Positions 25,254 through 33,746 of a stretch of 64,000 nt of DNA are shown piece by piece. Source of the stretch: an uncultured cyanobacterium (GTDB taxonomy: Bacteria > Cyanobacteriota > Cyanobacteriia > PCC-6307 > Cyanobiaceae); contig CAIQIA010000011.1 in NCBI GenBank assembly GCA_903871775.1, forward strand, positions 310,001 to 374,000. Direction: 5' to 3'. The position numbers were made by a program, and so were the translations under genes. The number at the start of each line of letters is the position of its first letter. The stretch's first letter is position 1. The notes beneath the pieces were generated by a model. It saw nothing but the letters and a program-made list of their open reading frames with translations. It was not told where the DNA came from and did no database searches.

Positions 25254-25742
25254 ATGGCCACCGCCCCGATGTTCGAGCTCATTCCCTACGAGCGGTTCCG
25301 CGACACACCCGCGGTCCGGTTCTTCGACATCACCGTTCCCACCTCCAATGCCCGCGATCTGGTGATCCACCAGGGGCCGGCGGTCAGCCCCCCCGACGCC
25401 GATGACGGCAGCTGGCAGTTCTATCTGCATCCCCGCCAGGAGGACAACCTGCTGGCCCTGCACGGCGGCCGCACCTTCTACCTGGTGAATCTGGGCTGGA
25501 ACTACCCCTTCCACATCGTCCGGCTCGAGACCGGCGGCGACATCCTGCGCATTCCGCCGGGCACCTTCCACCGCTCGATCTCGGATCCCGACGGCTCGGT
25601 GGTGCTTAACCAGGCCGTGCGCGATCCGCAGACCAACGTGGTGCGCGAGTTCCGGGTGTACAACAGCGGCCGCATTCCCCGCCTCTTCGCCGTCACCAGC
25701 CGCACTGCCCCGCTGCCTAAGCTGCACGGTTGCTGCTGGTGA
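25254..25742 (+). CDS. Small cupin-like protein
   Basis: A 162-residue soluble protein, mostly beta-strand with a cupin-like course: YLHPRQEDNLLALHGGRTFYLVN, WNYPFHIVRLETGGDILRIPPGTFHRSISD (motif 1/2-type Pro-Gly-x-x-His) and VREFRVYNSG. Only one clear metal-type His (GTFHRS) stands in the expected motif, so binding is uncertain. The start ATG 25254 or 25269 (MFELIPYERF). No pathway assignment. The last 26 bases overlap the convergent transglutaminase gene. Confidence 0.7.
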   Translation: MATAPMFELIPYERFRDTPAVRFFDITVPTSNARDLVIHQGPAVSPPDADDGSWQFYLHPRQEDNLLALHGGRTFYLVNLGWNYPFHIVRLETGGDILRIPPGTFHRSISDPDGSVVLNQAVRDPQTNVVREFRVYNSGRIPRLFAVTSRTAPLPKLHGCCW

Positions 25743-26592
25743 GTTCCTCGGCGTCGATGCACCATTCGAGGGTGCTGGTGACCCCGCCGGGACCGTGGAA
25801 GGTGCCGCTCACCGCCGCCGTGAGTTCGGGATTCGAGGAGCTGGCCAGGGGGACGTAGCGGTCATCGACCGGCCCCTTGCCGCTGGGGTCGAAGCCCCGC
25901 CAGCCGGCCCCGGGGAGATACACCTCGGCCCAGGCGTGCAGGTCATAGCGCTGGGGTCGGGGTTCGACCAGGTGGTATCCGCTCACGAAGCGGGCGGGCA
26001 GGCCGATGCAGCGGCAGCATTCGATCAGCAGCACCGCCAGGTCGCGGCACGACCCCACCCGCTCCCGCAGGGTGCGACCGGCGGGCCAGGGGGGGCCATG
26101 GTGGCGTTGGGTGTAATTGACCCGTTCCTGGATCATCTCGACCAGTTGCTGCAGAAAGGTGAGGCCCTGGTGGTCGCTGCCGATGAGCGCCTCCTGGGCC
26201 AGGGCCACCGCCGCCGGGTCGTGCTGCCCGTTGGGCAGCCAGCCCTGCAGGTTGCTGAGCAGGTCGGCATTGAGTCGGCCGATCGGGTAAGGCAGCCGTG
26301 GTGGCTGGTCTTCGAGGCAGAGCTGCAACAGCGGCGGTGGGCGGGTGATCACCTCCGATTCCGCCACGATCTCGAAGCGGTCGGTGCTGCCGACGAAGCG
26401 GGCCCTGAGGATCTGGTCGCCTCCGGCGGCCAGCAGGTCGTACTGATGGCAGGGTTCCGGGTTGAAGTGCAGCCTGTGGCTGACCAGCGTCTGAAAGCCG
26501 ATGGTGCGCGGCATCAGGCAGAAGCGATGGGCACCCAGCTGAACCGGTTTGTCGTAGGTGTAGACGAACCGGTGACTCAGGCGGACGTGCAT
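25717..26592 (-). CDS. Transglutaminase-like cysteine protease family protein
   Basis: A 291-residue bacterial transglutaminase-like protein. The N-terminal beta domain (MHVRLSHRFVYTYDKPVQLGAHRFCLMPR) is typical of the 'transglutaminase N-terminal' family. The catalytic triad is visible: Cys in RVGSCRDLAVLLIE, His in YDLHAWAEVYLPGAGW, Asp in RGFDPSGKG. It overlaps the alpha-E gene by 16 bases and forms an operon with the permuted ATP-grasp gene. This three-gene set is known from comparative genomics as a predicted peptide-synthesis or modification system; product unknown. Confidence 0.92.
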   Translation of the reverse strand: MHVRLSHRFVYTYDKPVQLGAHRFCLMPRTIGFQTLVSHRLHFNPEPCHQYDLLAAGGDQILRARFVGSTDRFEIVAESEVITRPPPLLQLCLEDQPPRLPYPIGRLNADLLSNLQGWLPNGQHDPAAVALAQEALIGSDHQGLTFLQQLVEMIQERVNYTQRHHGPPWPAGRTLRERVGSCRDLAVLLIECCRCIGLPARFVSGYHLVEPRPQRYDLHAWAEVYLPGAGWRGFDPSGKGPVDDRYVPLASSSNPELTAAVSGTFHGPGGVTSTLEWCIDAEELTSSNRAA

Positions 26593-27533
26593 GACGGCGC
26601 AGCAAAATAACGGGCTTCGAGCTGCCCATGCAGTTGGTTGAGCTGGATCTGCAGATCGTCGATCACCTCGTGCAGGCCACTGTTGATCACATCGTCAACA
26701 CGGGCGTAGTTCCAGTGGGCGCGCAGGGGACCCAGCAGGTGGCTGACCCCGTTGTGCCCCTTGTGCAGCGGTTGCTGCTCGATCTCCTCAAGCGATGTTG
26801 CCAGGCCATTGAGGCAATAGCGCACCGACCGCGGAAAATCGGGGTCGAGCAGCAGGAACCCGGCGACGCCGCTGGGGGTGATCGGTTGCTGCGTGTGCTG
26901 CCGGTACATCTGATAGGCACTGGCGCAGCGCAGCAGGGCGATCCACTGCAGCTCATCGATGGCGCCGCCCACCGCTTCGGCCGAGGGCAGCAGCAGGAAG
27001 TACTTCACATCGAGGATGCGGGCGGTCTTGTCGGCTCGCTCCAGCAGGCGGCCGAGGTTGGCGAACTGCCAGCTCAGGTCGCGGCGCATGGTCGAATCCG
27101 CGATTCCGTACAGCTGCTGGCAGCCGCGGCGCACCTGCTGCAGCTGCTCCGGCAGGGCCTCCTGCCAGAAGGGCTCCCCCGGCTGCAGGTCGAGGTAGAG
27201 GGCATTGAGATCTTCGAAGAACTCGTTGGGGATCACCTCCCGGATCTGCCGTGCGTTCTCGCGGGCGATGGCGATGCAGTTGCGGATCGCATTGGGGTTG
27301 TCTTTCTGCGCCAGCAGGAACTGCACCACCTGCTGGGGTTGCCCCTCGGGATGCAGGCTTTCGAAGAGGCTGCGGTCGGCGCAGGCATCGATGAGCGGCA
27401 GCCACACCGAGGGGGCGTCGTTGGCCATGTCGAGGGCCACCGACTGGCTCACCTCAAGAAAGCGGGCCAGGTTCTCGGCCCGCTCCACGTACCGGAAGAT
27501 CCAGTACAGCTGTTCGGCTACGCGGCTGAGCAT
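26577..27533 (-). CDS. Alpha-E domain protein
   Basis: A 318-residue helical protein of the alpha-E family, always linked with permuted ATP-grasp and transglutaminase genes. It shows MLSRVAEQLYWIFRYVERAENLARFLEV at the N-terminus, REVIPNEFFEDLNALY, and SWQFANLGRLLERADKTARILDVKYFLLLP in the middle. The conserved Glu/Arg in YVERAEN and LERADKT recur as an internal duplication. The ATG at 27533 overlaps the ATP-grasp stop by 16 bases; upstream codons are inside that gene. Biochemical role not established. Confidence 0.93.
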   Translation of the reverse strand: MLSRVAEQLYWIFRYVERAENLARFLEVSQSVALDMANDAPSVWLPLIDACADRSLFESLHPEGQPQQVVQFLLAQKDNPNAIRNCIAIARENARQIREVIPNEFFEDLNALYLDLQPGEPFWQEALPEQLQQVRRGCQQLYGIADSTMRRDLSWQFANLGRLLERADKTARILDVKYFLLLPSAEAVGGAIDELQWIALLRCASAYQMYRQHTQQPITPSGVAGFLLLDPDFPRSVRYCLNGLATSLEEIEQQPLHKGHNGVSHLLGPLRAHWNYARVDDVINSGLHEVIDDLQIQLNQLHGQLEARYFAAPSCTSA

Positions 27534-28966
27534 GAGACCACCCAGGTGTCCTTGCTGCCCCCACCCTGGGACGAGTTCACCACCAGGGACCCGCGCTTGA
27601 GGGCCACGCGGGTGAGGCCCCCGGGGGTGACCCAGGTGTCGCGACCCCGCAGGATGTAGGGCCGCAGGTCCACATGGCACGGGTACAGCTCCCCATTGCT
27701 CAGGGAAGGGACCGTCGACAGTTCGAGGGTGGGCTGGGCGATGTAATTGCGGGGATTGGCCTCGATCAGCCCGCGGAAGGTCTCGATCTGCGCGGCATCG
27801 GCCTGGGGACCGATCAGCATGCCGTAGCCACCGGCTTCAGACACCGCCTTGACCACCAGCTCCGGCAGGTGCTCGAGCACGTAGCGACGGTCGTCATCGC
27901 GGGCGCAGAGGTAGGTGGCCACGTTCGGGATGATCGCCTCCTCACCGAGGTAGTACCTGATCATCTCAGGCACATAGGCGTAGATCAGCTTGTCATCGGC
28001 CACGCCGGTGCCCGGGGCGTTGGCGATGGCCACCTCGCCCTGGGCGAAGCAGCGCATCAGCCCCTTCACCCCCAGCATCGAATCGCGGCGGAAGCAGTCG
28101 GGGTCGATGAAATCGTCATCGATGCGGCGGTAGATCACATCGACCCGCTCGAGGCCCATGGTGCTGCGCATCCAGACCTTGCCGCCTTCGCAGACCAGGT
28201 CAGAGCCTTCAACCAGCTGGATGCCCATCAGCCGGGCCAGGTAGCTGTGCTCGAAGTAGGCGCTGTTGTAGACCCCGGGGGTGAGCAGCACCACCCGCGG
28301 CGACGAGGTCCAGGGGGCCATCTCCTGCAGGGTCTGCAGCAGCTGGGAGGCGTAGTCGTCGATCGGGGTGACCCGCTGGCTGTGGAACAGGTCTCCGAAG
28401 AGCTGCTTCATCACCCGCCGGTTCTCAAGGAAGTACGCCACGCCCGACGGGCAGCGCAGGTTGTCTTCCAGCACCCGCCAGGTCCCTTCGCCGTCGCGGA
28501 TCAGGTCGAGCCCCGAGATGTGGCACCAGCGGTTGAGCGGTGGCACCTGCCCGAGCATCTGCGGCCGCCAGCCCTGGCTGCTGAGCACGTCCTCCCTGGG
28601 GATGACGCCATCCTTCAGGATCATCTGATCGCCATAGACGTCGGCCAGGAAGCGGTCGATGGCCTCGAGCCGCTGCACGAGGCCGGCATCGAGGCGCTGC
28701 CACTCGTCGTGGTCGATCAGCCGCGGCAGCGGGTCGAAGGGCAGGATGCGCTCGCTGGCCTCGGCCTCGCCGTTGTAGAGGCGGAAGGTGGCACCGAGGC
28801 GCTTGAGCAGCTGTTCAGCGGCCCGGTGGTTGTGGTTGAGCCGGTGCAGACCCAGGGCCCCCAGCTGGTCCATCAGCGCCCCCATGGCCCGGCGCGGGGT
28901 GTGGCTGGGACTCATGTATTCGTCAAAGCCCGCACTGGGGGCGTAGGACTCGAACATGGGCCGCAT
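27518..28966 (-). CDS. Circularly permuted ATP-grasp protein
   Basis: A 482-residue circularly permuted ATP-grasp ligase-like protein (CP_ATPgrasp). It contains FDPLPRLIDHDEWQRLDAGLVQRLEAIDRFLADVYG, VIPREDVLSS, the WRVLEDNLRCPSGVAYFLENR segment, VYNSAYFEHSYLARLMGIQLVEG, VIYRRIDDDFIDP and the C-terminal VVKAVSEAGGYGMLIGP with HVDLRPYILRG. First gene of the three-gene operon. Starts: ATG 28966 or 28957 (MFESYAPSAGF, the more usual start). Predicted to activate a carboxylate for peptide-bond formation; substrate unknown. A perfect NtcA box lies about 95 bases upstream. Confidence 0.93.
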   Translation of the reverse strand: MRPMFESYAPSAGFDEYMSPSHTPRRAMGALMDQLGALGLHRLNHNHRAAEQLLKRLGATFRLYNGEAEASERILPFDPLPRLIDHDEWQRLDAGLVQRLEAIDRFLADVYGDQMILKDGVIPREDVLSSQGWRPQMLGQVPPLNRWCHISGLDLIRDGEGTWRVLEDNLRCPSGVAYFLENRRVMKQLFGDLFHSQRVTPIDDYASQLLQTLQEMAPWTSSPRVVLLTPGVYNSAYFEHSYLARLMGIQLVEGSDLVCEGGKVWMRSTMGLERVDVIYRRIDDDFIDPDCFRRDSMLGVKGLMRCFAQGEVAIANAPGTGVADDKLIYAYVPEMIRYYLGEEAIIPNVATYLCARDDDRRYVLEHLPELVVKAVSEAGGYGMLIGPQADAAQIETFRGLIEANPRNYIAQPTLELSTVPSLSNGELYPCHVDLRPYILRGRDTWVTPGGLTRVALKRGSLVVNSSQGGGSKDTWVVSCSAA

Positions 28967-29059
28967 ACCGCTGCTGCGCGCATGGTCCTCAATCGAGGGG
29001 GCGCCTGAGTGTGACGTTGGTTACAGAATGCGAGCCTGGCCCCGTAGCCCCTGATCTCT

Positions 29060-29101
29060 GTAGTAACGGCTACCCAAAGCGCCCCGCTCGCCCGGCATGA
29101 T
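29060..29101 (+). promoter_or_regulatory. Perfect NtcA box with weak -10
   Basis: GTA-N8-TAC at 29060-29073 matches the NtcA consensus exactly and is the only fully palindromic box found. On the plus strand CATGAT (29096-29101) follows after 22 bases and keeps A2 and T6 of TAN3T; the next gene starts at 29126. On the minus strand no good hexamer stands at 22-23 bases, so the box more likely serves the small plus-strand gene, or represses the ATP-grasp operon. The rest of the 28967-29125 spacer shows nothing else. Confidence 0.65.
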
Positions 29102-29125
29102 CCCATCATTCTCACTGGTATCGCA

Positions 29126-29329
29126 ATGGCAGACGACGGAGTTGGCGGGGCGGCGCCGGCCGTTCGGTTCCACGGCATCCGGGTGCGTCATCGTCAGCCC
29201 ACCGGCGCCTTCGATGGTCATCTGGTCTGTTACCAGCAGCTGCAGCAGGACCAGGGCCAGGGGGAAGGCCCCACCACCGCCCCGCAGTTGACCCGGCTGT
29301 CGCTGATCGAGGAGATCACCTGGCTCTGA
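29126..29329 (+). CDS. Small hypothetical protein, possibly NtcA-controlled
   Basis: A 67-residue protein I do not recognise. It has a conserved-looking core VRFHGIRVRHRQPTGAFDGHLVCYQQL, a Gln/Gly-rich linker and a C-terminal LTRLSLIEEITWL. It is accepted as a gene mainly because a perfect NtcA box with correctly spaced -10-like hexamer precedes it; no Shine-Dalgarno is visible before the ATG. Several known NtcA-regulated cyanobacterial regulators are of this size, but no similarity to IF7 is seen. The 3' end overlaps the convergent DUF723-like gene by 14 bases. Confidence 0.5.
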   Translation: MADDGVGGAAPAVRFHGIRVRHRQPTGAFDGHLVCYQQLQQDQGQGEGPTTAPQLTRLSLIEEITWL

Positions 29330-29540
29330 AGCGGTGGTCGCGCAGGCAGTAGCGGCAGCCCCCCATCGTCTCGAGGTGCCGTTCGGGCGTGATCACGATC
29401 TCGGCCACCGGATGCTCCCGGCAGCGGATGCGGATCGGCGAACGGAAACTGCGATAGACGATGCCGCTGTAGTCGTAGCGATCCCCGAACCGGGAGCGGG
29501 CCCGGGTGAGAAAGGTGGCGACATCGATGCGGCTGCCCAT
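29316..29540 (-). CDS. Small DUF723-like zinc-ribbon protein
   Basis: A 74-residue protein with the pattern F..RA..RFGDRYDYSGIVYRSFRSPIRIRCREH ... ERHLETMGGCRYC, which matches the YDYS / CxxH ... HL..GGCxxC motif of DUF723-type modules seen in phage endonucleases and VSR-like proteins. Putative zinc ligands: Cys and His of RCREH, and the CRYC pair. Here the module stands alone, without a nuclease domain. It lies 24 bases upstream of the ureC stop region in the same direction and could be the remnant of a larger gene. Confidence 0.6.
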   Translation of the reverse strand: MGSRIDVATFLTRARSRFGDRYDYSGIVYRSFRSPIRIRCREHPVAEIVITPERHLETMGGCRYCLRDHRFRAR

Positions 29541-29564
29541 GGCGGTGGTGGGGTCCCCAGGCCG

Positions 29565-31283
29565 TCAGAGCAGCTGGTAGAGCTGGGCCATGGGCAGCAC
29601 TGTGGCTGGTTCGCAGGTCAGCAGGGTGTCGTCGGCGAACACTTCGTAGGTTTCGGGATCCACGGCGATGCGCGGTCGTGCCGTGTTCAGGCGCATGGCT
29701 TCCTTGCCGATGCCACGGGTGTTGACCACCGGCACGCACGGTCGCCGCAGCCCCAGGCGCCGGGGCAGGTCGGCATCGAGGGCGGCCTGGGAGATGAAGG
29801 TGAGGCAGCTGGGGGCCAGGGCGGCGCCGAAGGCGGCGAACATCGGCCGGCCATGGACCGGTCCCGGTGTCGGAATCGAGGCGTTGGCATCGCCCATCTG
29901 CGCCCAGGCGATGCTGCCGGCCTTGAGCACCAGCTGCGGCCGCACCCCGAAGAACCCGGGCTTCCAGAGCACCAGGTCGGCGAGCTTGCCCACCTCGATC
30001 GAGCCCACCTGGCCATCGATGCCGTGGGCGATCGCCGGGTTGATGGTGACCTTGGCGATGTAGCGCTTGAGGCGGTGGTTGTCGTTGCGCCCGCCCGCCG
30101 CCGCATCTTCGGCGAGGGGGCCCCGCTGCAGCTTCATCTTGTGGGCCGTCTGGAAGGTGCGGGTGATCACCTCGCCCACCCGGCCCATCGCCTGGGAATC
30201 ACTGGCGATGATGCTGAAGGCGCCCAGGTCGTGGAGGATGTCTTCGGCGGCGATGGTCTCGCGGCGGATGCGGGATTCGGCGAAGGCCACATCTTCGGGA
30301 ATCGCCGCATCCAGGTGGTGGCACACCATCAGCATGTCGAGGTGTTCCTCGAGGGTGTTGCGGGTGTAGGGACGGGTCGGGTTGGTCGACGAGGGCAGCA
30401 CGTTGGCCTCGCCGCAGATGCGGATGATGTCGGGGGCATGGCCGCCGCCGGCCCCTTCGGTGTGGAAGGTGTGAATGGTGCGGCCGGCGATCGCCCGGAT
30501 CGTGTCCTCCACGAATCCGGCCTCGTTGAGGGTGTCGGTGTGGATGCACACCTGCACATCGAACCGGTCGGCCACCGACAGGCAGGCGTCGATGGCGGCC
30601 GGGGTGGTGCCCCAGTCTTCGTGCAGCTTGAGGCCGCAGGCACCGGCCACGATCTGCTCCTCCAGGGCGGCGGCGGTGCTGGCGTTGCCCTTGCCGAAGA
30701 AGCCGAGGTTCACCGGCAGGCCCTCGGCGGCCTGCAGCATCCGCGCCAGATGGAAGGCGCCGGGGGTGCAGGTGGTGGCGTTGGTGCCGGTGGCGGGGCC
30801 GGTGCCGCCCCCCAGCAGGGTGGTGGTGCCGGCGGCCAGGGCGGTCTCGACCTGCTGCGGACAGATGAAGTGGATGTGGGTGTCGATGACACCGGCGGTG
30901 AGGATGTGGCCCTCGCCGGCGATGGCCTCGGTGCCGGGGCCGATCACCACCGTCACGTCGTCGCTGATGTCAGGGTTGCCGGCCTTGCCGATGGCGCAGA
31001 TGCGTCCGTCGCGCAGGCCCACGTCGGCCTTGACGATGCCCCACCAGTCGAGGATGAGTGCATTGGTGATCACGGTGTCGACGGCGCCCTCGGCCCGGGA
31101 GGTCTGCCCCTGGCCCATGCCATCGCGGATCACCTTGCCGCCGCCGAACTTCACCTCATCGCCGTAGCGGGTGAAGTCTTTCTCGACTTCAAGAATCAGG
31201 TCGGTGTCGGCGAGGCGCAGGCGGTCACCGGTGGTGGGGCCATAGGTCTCGGCGTAGGCCCGTCGGTCCATCGGGTAGGCCAT
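29565..31283 (-). CDS. ureC: Urease alpha subunit
   Basis: Catalytic subunit of nickel urease, hydrolysing urea to ammonia and carbamate. 572 residues, normal length. Active-site signatures: [16 protein letters not shown] (Ni ligands), [11 protein letters not shown] with the carbamylated bridging Lys, [13 protein letters not shown], the flap region [20 protein letters not shown], and the [13 protein letters not shown] Asp. The ATG overlaps the ureB stop (ATGA). Although ureB-ureC are coupled, ureA lies 2 kb away beyond an opposite-strand gene. Confidence 0.98.
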   Translation of the reverse strand: MAYPMDRRAYAETYGPTTGDRLRLADTDLILEVEKDFTRYGDEVKFGGGKVIRDGMGQGQTSRAEGAVDTVITNALILDWWGIVKADVGLRDGRICAIGKAGNPDISDDVTVVIGPGTEAIAGEGHILTAGVIDTHIHFICPQQVETALAAGTTTLLGGGTGPATGTNATTCTPGAFHLARMLQAAEGLPVNLGFFGKGNASTAAALEEQIVAGACGLKLHEDWGTTPAAIDACLSVADRFDVQVCIHTDTLNEAGFVEDTIRAIAGRTIHTFHTEGAGGGHAPDIIRICGEANVLPSSTNPTRPYTRNTLEEHLDMLMVCHHLDAAIPEDVAFAESRIRRETIAAEDILHDLGAFSIIASDSQAMGRVGEVITRTFQTAHKMKLQRGPLAEDAAAGGRNDNHRLKRYIAKVTINPAIAHGIDGQVGSIEVGKLADLVLWKPGFFGVRPQLVLKAGSIAWAQMGDANASIPTPGPVHGRPMFAAFGAALAPSCLTFISQAALDADLPRRLGLRRPCVPVVNTRGIGKEAMRLNTARPRIAVDPETYEVFADDTLLTCEPATVLPMAQLYQLL

Positions 31284-31639
31284 CAGTGCACCTCCGCAGG
31301 GGTGGCGCCGCCGTCGCTGCCGCCGTCGAGGGACCCGTTGACCTGCCCCTGGAAGCCCACCACCCGGCGGGCACCGACGAAGGGCACCAGCCGCACCTCA
31401 CGGGCATCGCCGGGCTCGAAGCGGATGGCGGTCCCGGCAGGAATGTCGAGGCGCTGGCCCCGGGCGGCGGCCCGATCGAACACCAACGCCCCATTGGCCT
31501 CCATGAAGTGGAAGTGGGAACCCACCTGCACGGGGCGGTCGCCGCTGTTGGCAACGTGCACCACCGTTACCGGCAGGCCGGCATTGAGCGTGATCGTGCC
31601 GGGCTCGGGCAGCAGTTCGCCGGGGATGGGGGGGGGCAT
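31283..31639 (-). CDS. ureB: Urease beta subunit
   Basis: Structural beta subunit of urease, 118 residues. It begins [22 protein letters not shown] and contains [46 protein letters not shown] and [18 protein letters not shown], all diagnostic. The ATG at 31639 is chosen because the family begins at this point; codons further upstream show no homology. It is first in a ureB-ureC unit, which must have its own promoter in the 31640-31866 spacer shared with the divergent membrane protein. Confidence 0.97.
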   Translation of the reverse strand: MPPPIPGELLPEPGTITLNAGLPVTVVHVANSGDRPVQVGSHFHFMEANGALVFDRAAARGQRLDIPAGTAIRFEPGDAREVRLVPFVGARRVVGFQGQVNGSLDGGSDGGATPAEVH

Positions 31640-31812
31640 GGCGACAACGGTGCTCTTGACCAGTGACTCTGCCAAAGCAAGGCGGAGTGGTGCTGTTCGG
31701 ATCGAACGCCGGACGGGACCCCAGCCGAGTCGCATCGAGATCCTGAGAGACGCTCAACAAAAAGCAAGGCAAAGGCCGGTGAATGAATCTTTTCTTAAGT
31801 TAAACTTGGCGC

Positions 31813-31844
31813 TGCCTGGCATTCTTCTTGGAACTGCCTTGGCA
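31813..31844 (+). promoter_or_regulatory. Tandem palindromes upstream of the 4Fe-4S membrane protein gene
   Basis: Two small inverted repeats, TGCC-T-GGCA (31813-31821) and TGCC-TT-GGCA (31835-31844), lie 22 bases apart start to start, i.e. two helical turns on the same DNA face, and end 22 bases before the ATG at 31867. An AT-rich stretch CTTTTCTTAAGTTAAAC just upstream is a plausible promoter. This looks like a dimeric operator for an unknown regulator. It could also influence the divergent ureB. Confidence 0.5.
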
Positions 31845-31866
31845 TTCGGTCTTTTTCTCTGCGCCG

Positions 31867-33360
31867 ATGGCCTTCAGCGAGCGTGTTGCCTTGCGGACCC
31901 GTCAGGGGTTGGCCGCCCTTTGGCTGGTCATCATCCTGTCGCTGTTCCACGACCCCTTCACGCCGGCACTGACCGTGCCGGATTCACCGCTGCCGTTGTT
32001 CGCCACCAGGACCGGGGCCTGCGTCACCGTGCAACATCACTGTGTCAGCGAGGGTGTTCACGCCCTCGGCACAACCCTGTACTGGGGCGTCCTGCTGCCG
32101 CTGCTCATCGCCGTCATCTTCCTGTTCGGCCATGAGTTCTGGCGACGGGTCTGTCCGCTGTCCTTCTTTTCTCAGTTCGCCCGTAGTCTCGGCATGGTGC
32201 GCCGCCGCAGGCCCTGGCAATCCACCGGATCAGTATCGGCGGCGCGGCCGACAAAAGTACGCCCCGACTCATTTCTGGCGCGTCACCATCTTCAGCTTCA
32301 GTTCGGTCTCTTTTACCTCGCTCTCTGTGCTCGAATCCTGTTCGTGAACTCCAGCAGGCTGGCCTTGGCGGTTTTTCTGCTCAGCTTCATTGCCGGTGCC
32401 GTGCTGGTGGGGTTTCTTTACGACGGCAAGACCTGGTGTCAATATTTCTGCCCGGTGGCGCCGGCCGAAGAGTTCTTCACCGGCCCCCGCGGCCTCTTCG
32501 CCAGTCAGGCCCACCAGCCTCGTGATCCTTCCCTGAGGATCAGCCAGTCAATGTGCCGCACCCTGGCCAGCGACATCGCCCCTGAAAAAAGCGCCTGTGT
32601 GGCCTGCAAGGCCAATTGTATCGACATCGATGCCGAGAAGACCTACTGGGCCAGTCTGATGGAACCCCGCCGCCAGCAGCTCACCTATGGCTACGCCGGT
32701 CTGGTGATCGGTTATTTCTTCTATTACTACCTTTACTCCGGCAACTGGCACTACTACCTGTCGGGAATCTGGACGTACGAACCCCACGCCCTGTCGCGGG
32801 CCTTCGCGCCGGGTCTTTACCTGGGGGGCGTGGCCCTTGGCCTTCCCAAGCTGCTGGCGGTTCCCCTGGTGCTTGGAGGGGTGGCGCTCCTCGTCTACAA
32901 GGGAGGTCAGACGGTGGAGGTGCTGCTCTGCCGCTGGCTGCAGCGTCGTGGCACCCCTCTGGAGCCCGAGGTGCTGCGCCATCGCTGCTTCACCCTGACC
33001 ACCTTTCTGATCTTCAACCTGTTCTTCGTTTTCGCCGGCTACAACGTTCGTCAACACCTGCCCCAGCCGTTGCCCACCTATCTGCCGGTGGCCCTCGGCG
33101 TGCTGAGTGCCTTCTGGCTGCAGCGCACTTGGCACCGCAGTGCCGCCACCTACACCCAGGAGGTGAAGTCCCAGAAGGGCAGCCGTCGTCCCGGCGCAGC
33201 CTTTGATCTGGTGGTGGAGCGCACGGCTGCAGGGTTTTCCGTGGCCACAGACAAGGGTTCTGCTGATGCCTCGAGCCCTGTGGGCAACCTCGACGAGCTG
33301 ATGCACACCCTCAGGACGTCCATCGAGACGCACCTCAGCCCTCGACGGCCGGAACCCTGA
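31867..33360 (+). CDS. Polytopic membrane protein with two 4Fe-4S motifs (NapH/NosR-like)
   Basis: A 497-residue membrane protein with about eight helices. Cytoplasmic loops carry RRVCPLSFFSQF and TWCQYFCPVAPAEEFF, the CxxxCP motifs of NapH/NosR/CcoG-type redox proteins, and CVACKANCIDIDAEKTYW, a ferredoxin-like cluster site with only three or so cysteines. Helices include VLLPLLIAVIFLFG, ALAVFLLSFIAGAVLVGF, GLVIGYFFYYYLYSG and FLIFNLFFVFAGYN. The C-terminal ~60 residues are soluble. It probably passes electrons across the membrane; partner unknown. It sits on the opposite strand between ureA and ureB and is less GC-rich than the urease genes. The ATG at 31867 is preferred over 31828. Confidence 0.75.
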   Translation: MAFSERVALRTRQGLAALWLVIILSLFHDPFTPALTVPDSPLPLFATRTGACVTVQHHCVSEGVHALGTTLYWGVLLPLLIAVIFLFGHEFWRRVCPLSFFSQFARSLGMVRRRRPWQSTGSVSAARPTKVRPDSFLARHHLQLQFGLFYLALCARILFVNSSRLALAVFLLSFIAGAVLVGFLYDGKTWCQYFCPVAPAEEFFTGPRGLFASQAHQPRDPSLRISQSMCRTLASDIAPEKSACVACKANCIDIDAEKTYWASLMEPRRQQLTYGYAGLVIGYFFYYYLYSGNWHYYLSGIWTYEPHALSRAFAPGLYLGGVALGLPKLLAVPLVLGGVALLVYKGGQTVEVLLCRWLQRRGTPLEPEVLRHRCFTLTTFLIFNLFFVFAGYNVRQHLPQPLPTYLPVALGVLSAFWLQRTWHRSAATYTQEVKSQKGSRRPGAAFDLVVERTAAGFSVATDKGSADASSPVGNLDELMHTLRTSIETHLSPRRPEP

Positions 33361-33364
33361 GCTG

Positions 33365-33667
33365 TCAGCGGATCGGCTGGTGCAGGGTCACGAGCTTGGT
33401 GCCGTCGGGGAAGGTGGCTTCGATCTGCACCTCGTCCACCAGCTCTGCCACGCCCTCCATCACCTGATCCCGGCCCAGCCAGGTGCTGCCCTCTTCCATC
33501 AGCTCGGCGACCGTGCGGCCATCGCGGGCCCCTTCGAGCACCAGAAAGCTGAGCCAGGCCACCGTTTCGGGGTGGTTGAGCTTCAGACCACGCTGCAATC
33601 GCCGCTCGGCGAGCAGCGCAGCGGTGACGATCAGCAGCTTGTCCTTCTCCTGGGGCGAGAGGTGCAT
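33365..33667 (-). CDS. ureA: Urease gamma subunit
   Basis: Structural gamma subunit of urease, exactly 100 residues as usual. It has [50 protein letters not shown] and ends with [21 protein letters not shown]. The ATG at 33667 gives the canonical N-terminus. It is separated from ureB by the convergent 4Fe-4S membrane protein gene, whose stop is only 4 bases away, so ureA must be transcribed independently from a promoter near or inside the divergent AEC transporter gene. Confidence 0.98.
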   Translation of the reverse strand: MHLSPQEKDKLLIVTAALLAERRLQRGLKLNHPETVAWLSFLVLEGARDGRTVAELMEEGSTWLGRDQVMEGVAELVDEVQIEATFPDGTKLVTLHQPIR

Positions 33668-33746
33668 GGCCGGCGGGCATCCCGCTCCACTCAAGCAGCC
33701 CCGCCACGGCCCGGTCCACACTGGAGCCTGCGCCCAGGGGGCCCCG

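Noticed and set aside
25221-25727. 168-codon minus-strand frame opposite the cupin gene
   Set aside because: Composition is shadow-like and the plus-strand cupin frame has a coherent beta-rich sequence.
29334-32135. 933-codon plus-strand frame
   Set aside because: Antisense to ureC and ureB; repetitive Gly/His/Val composition typical of shadows.
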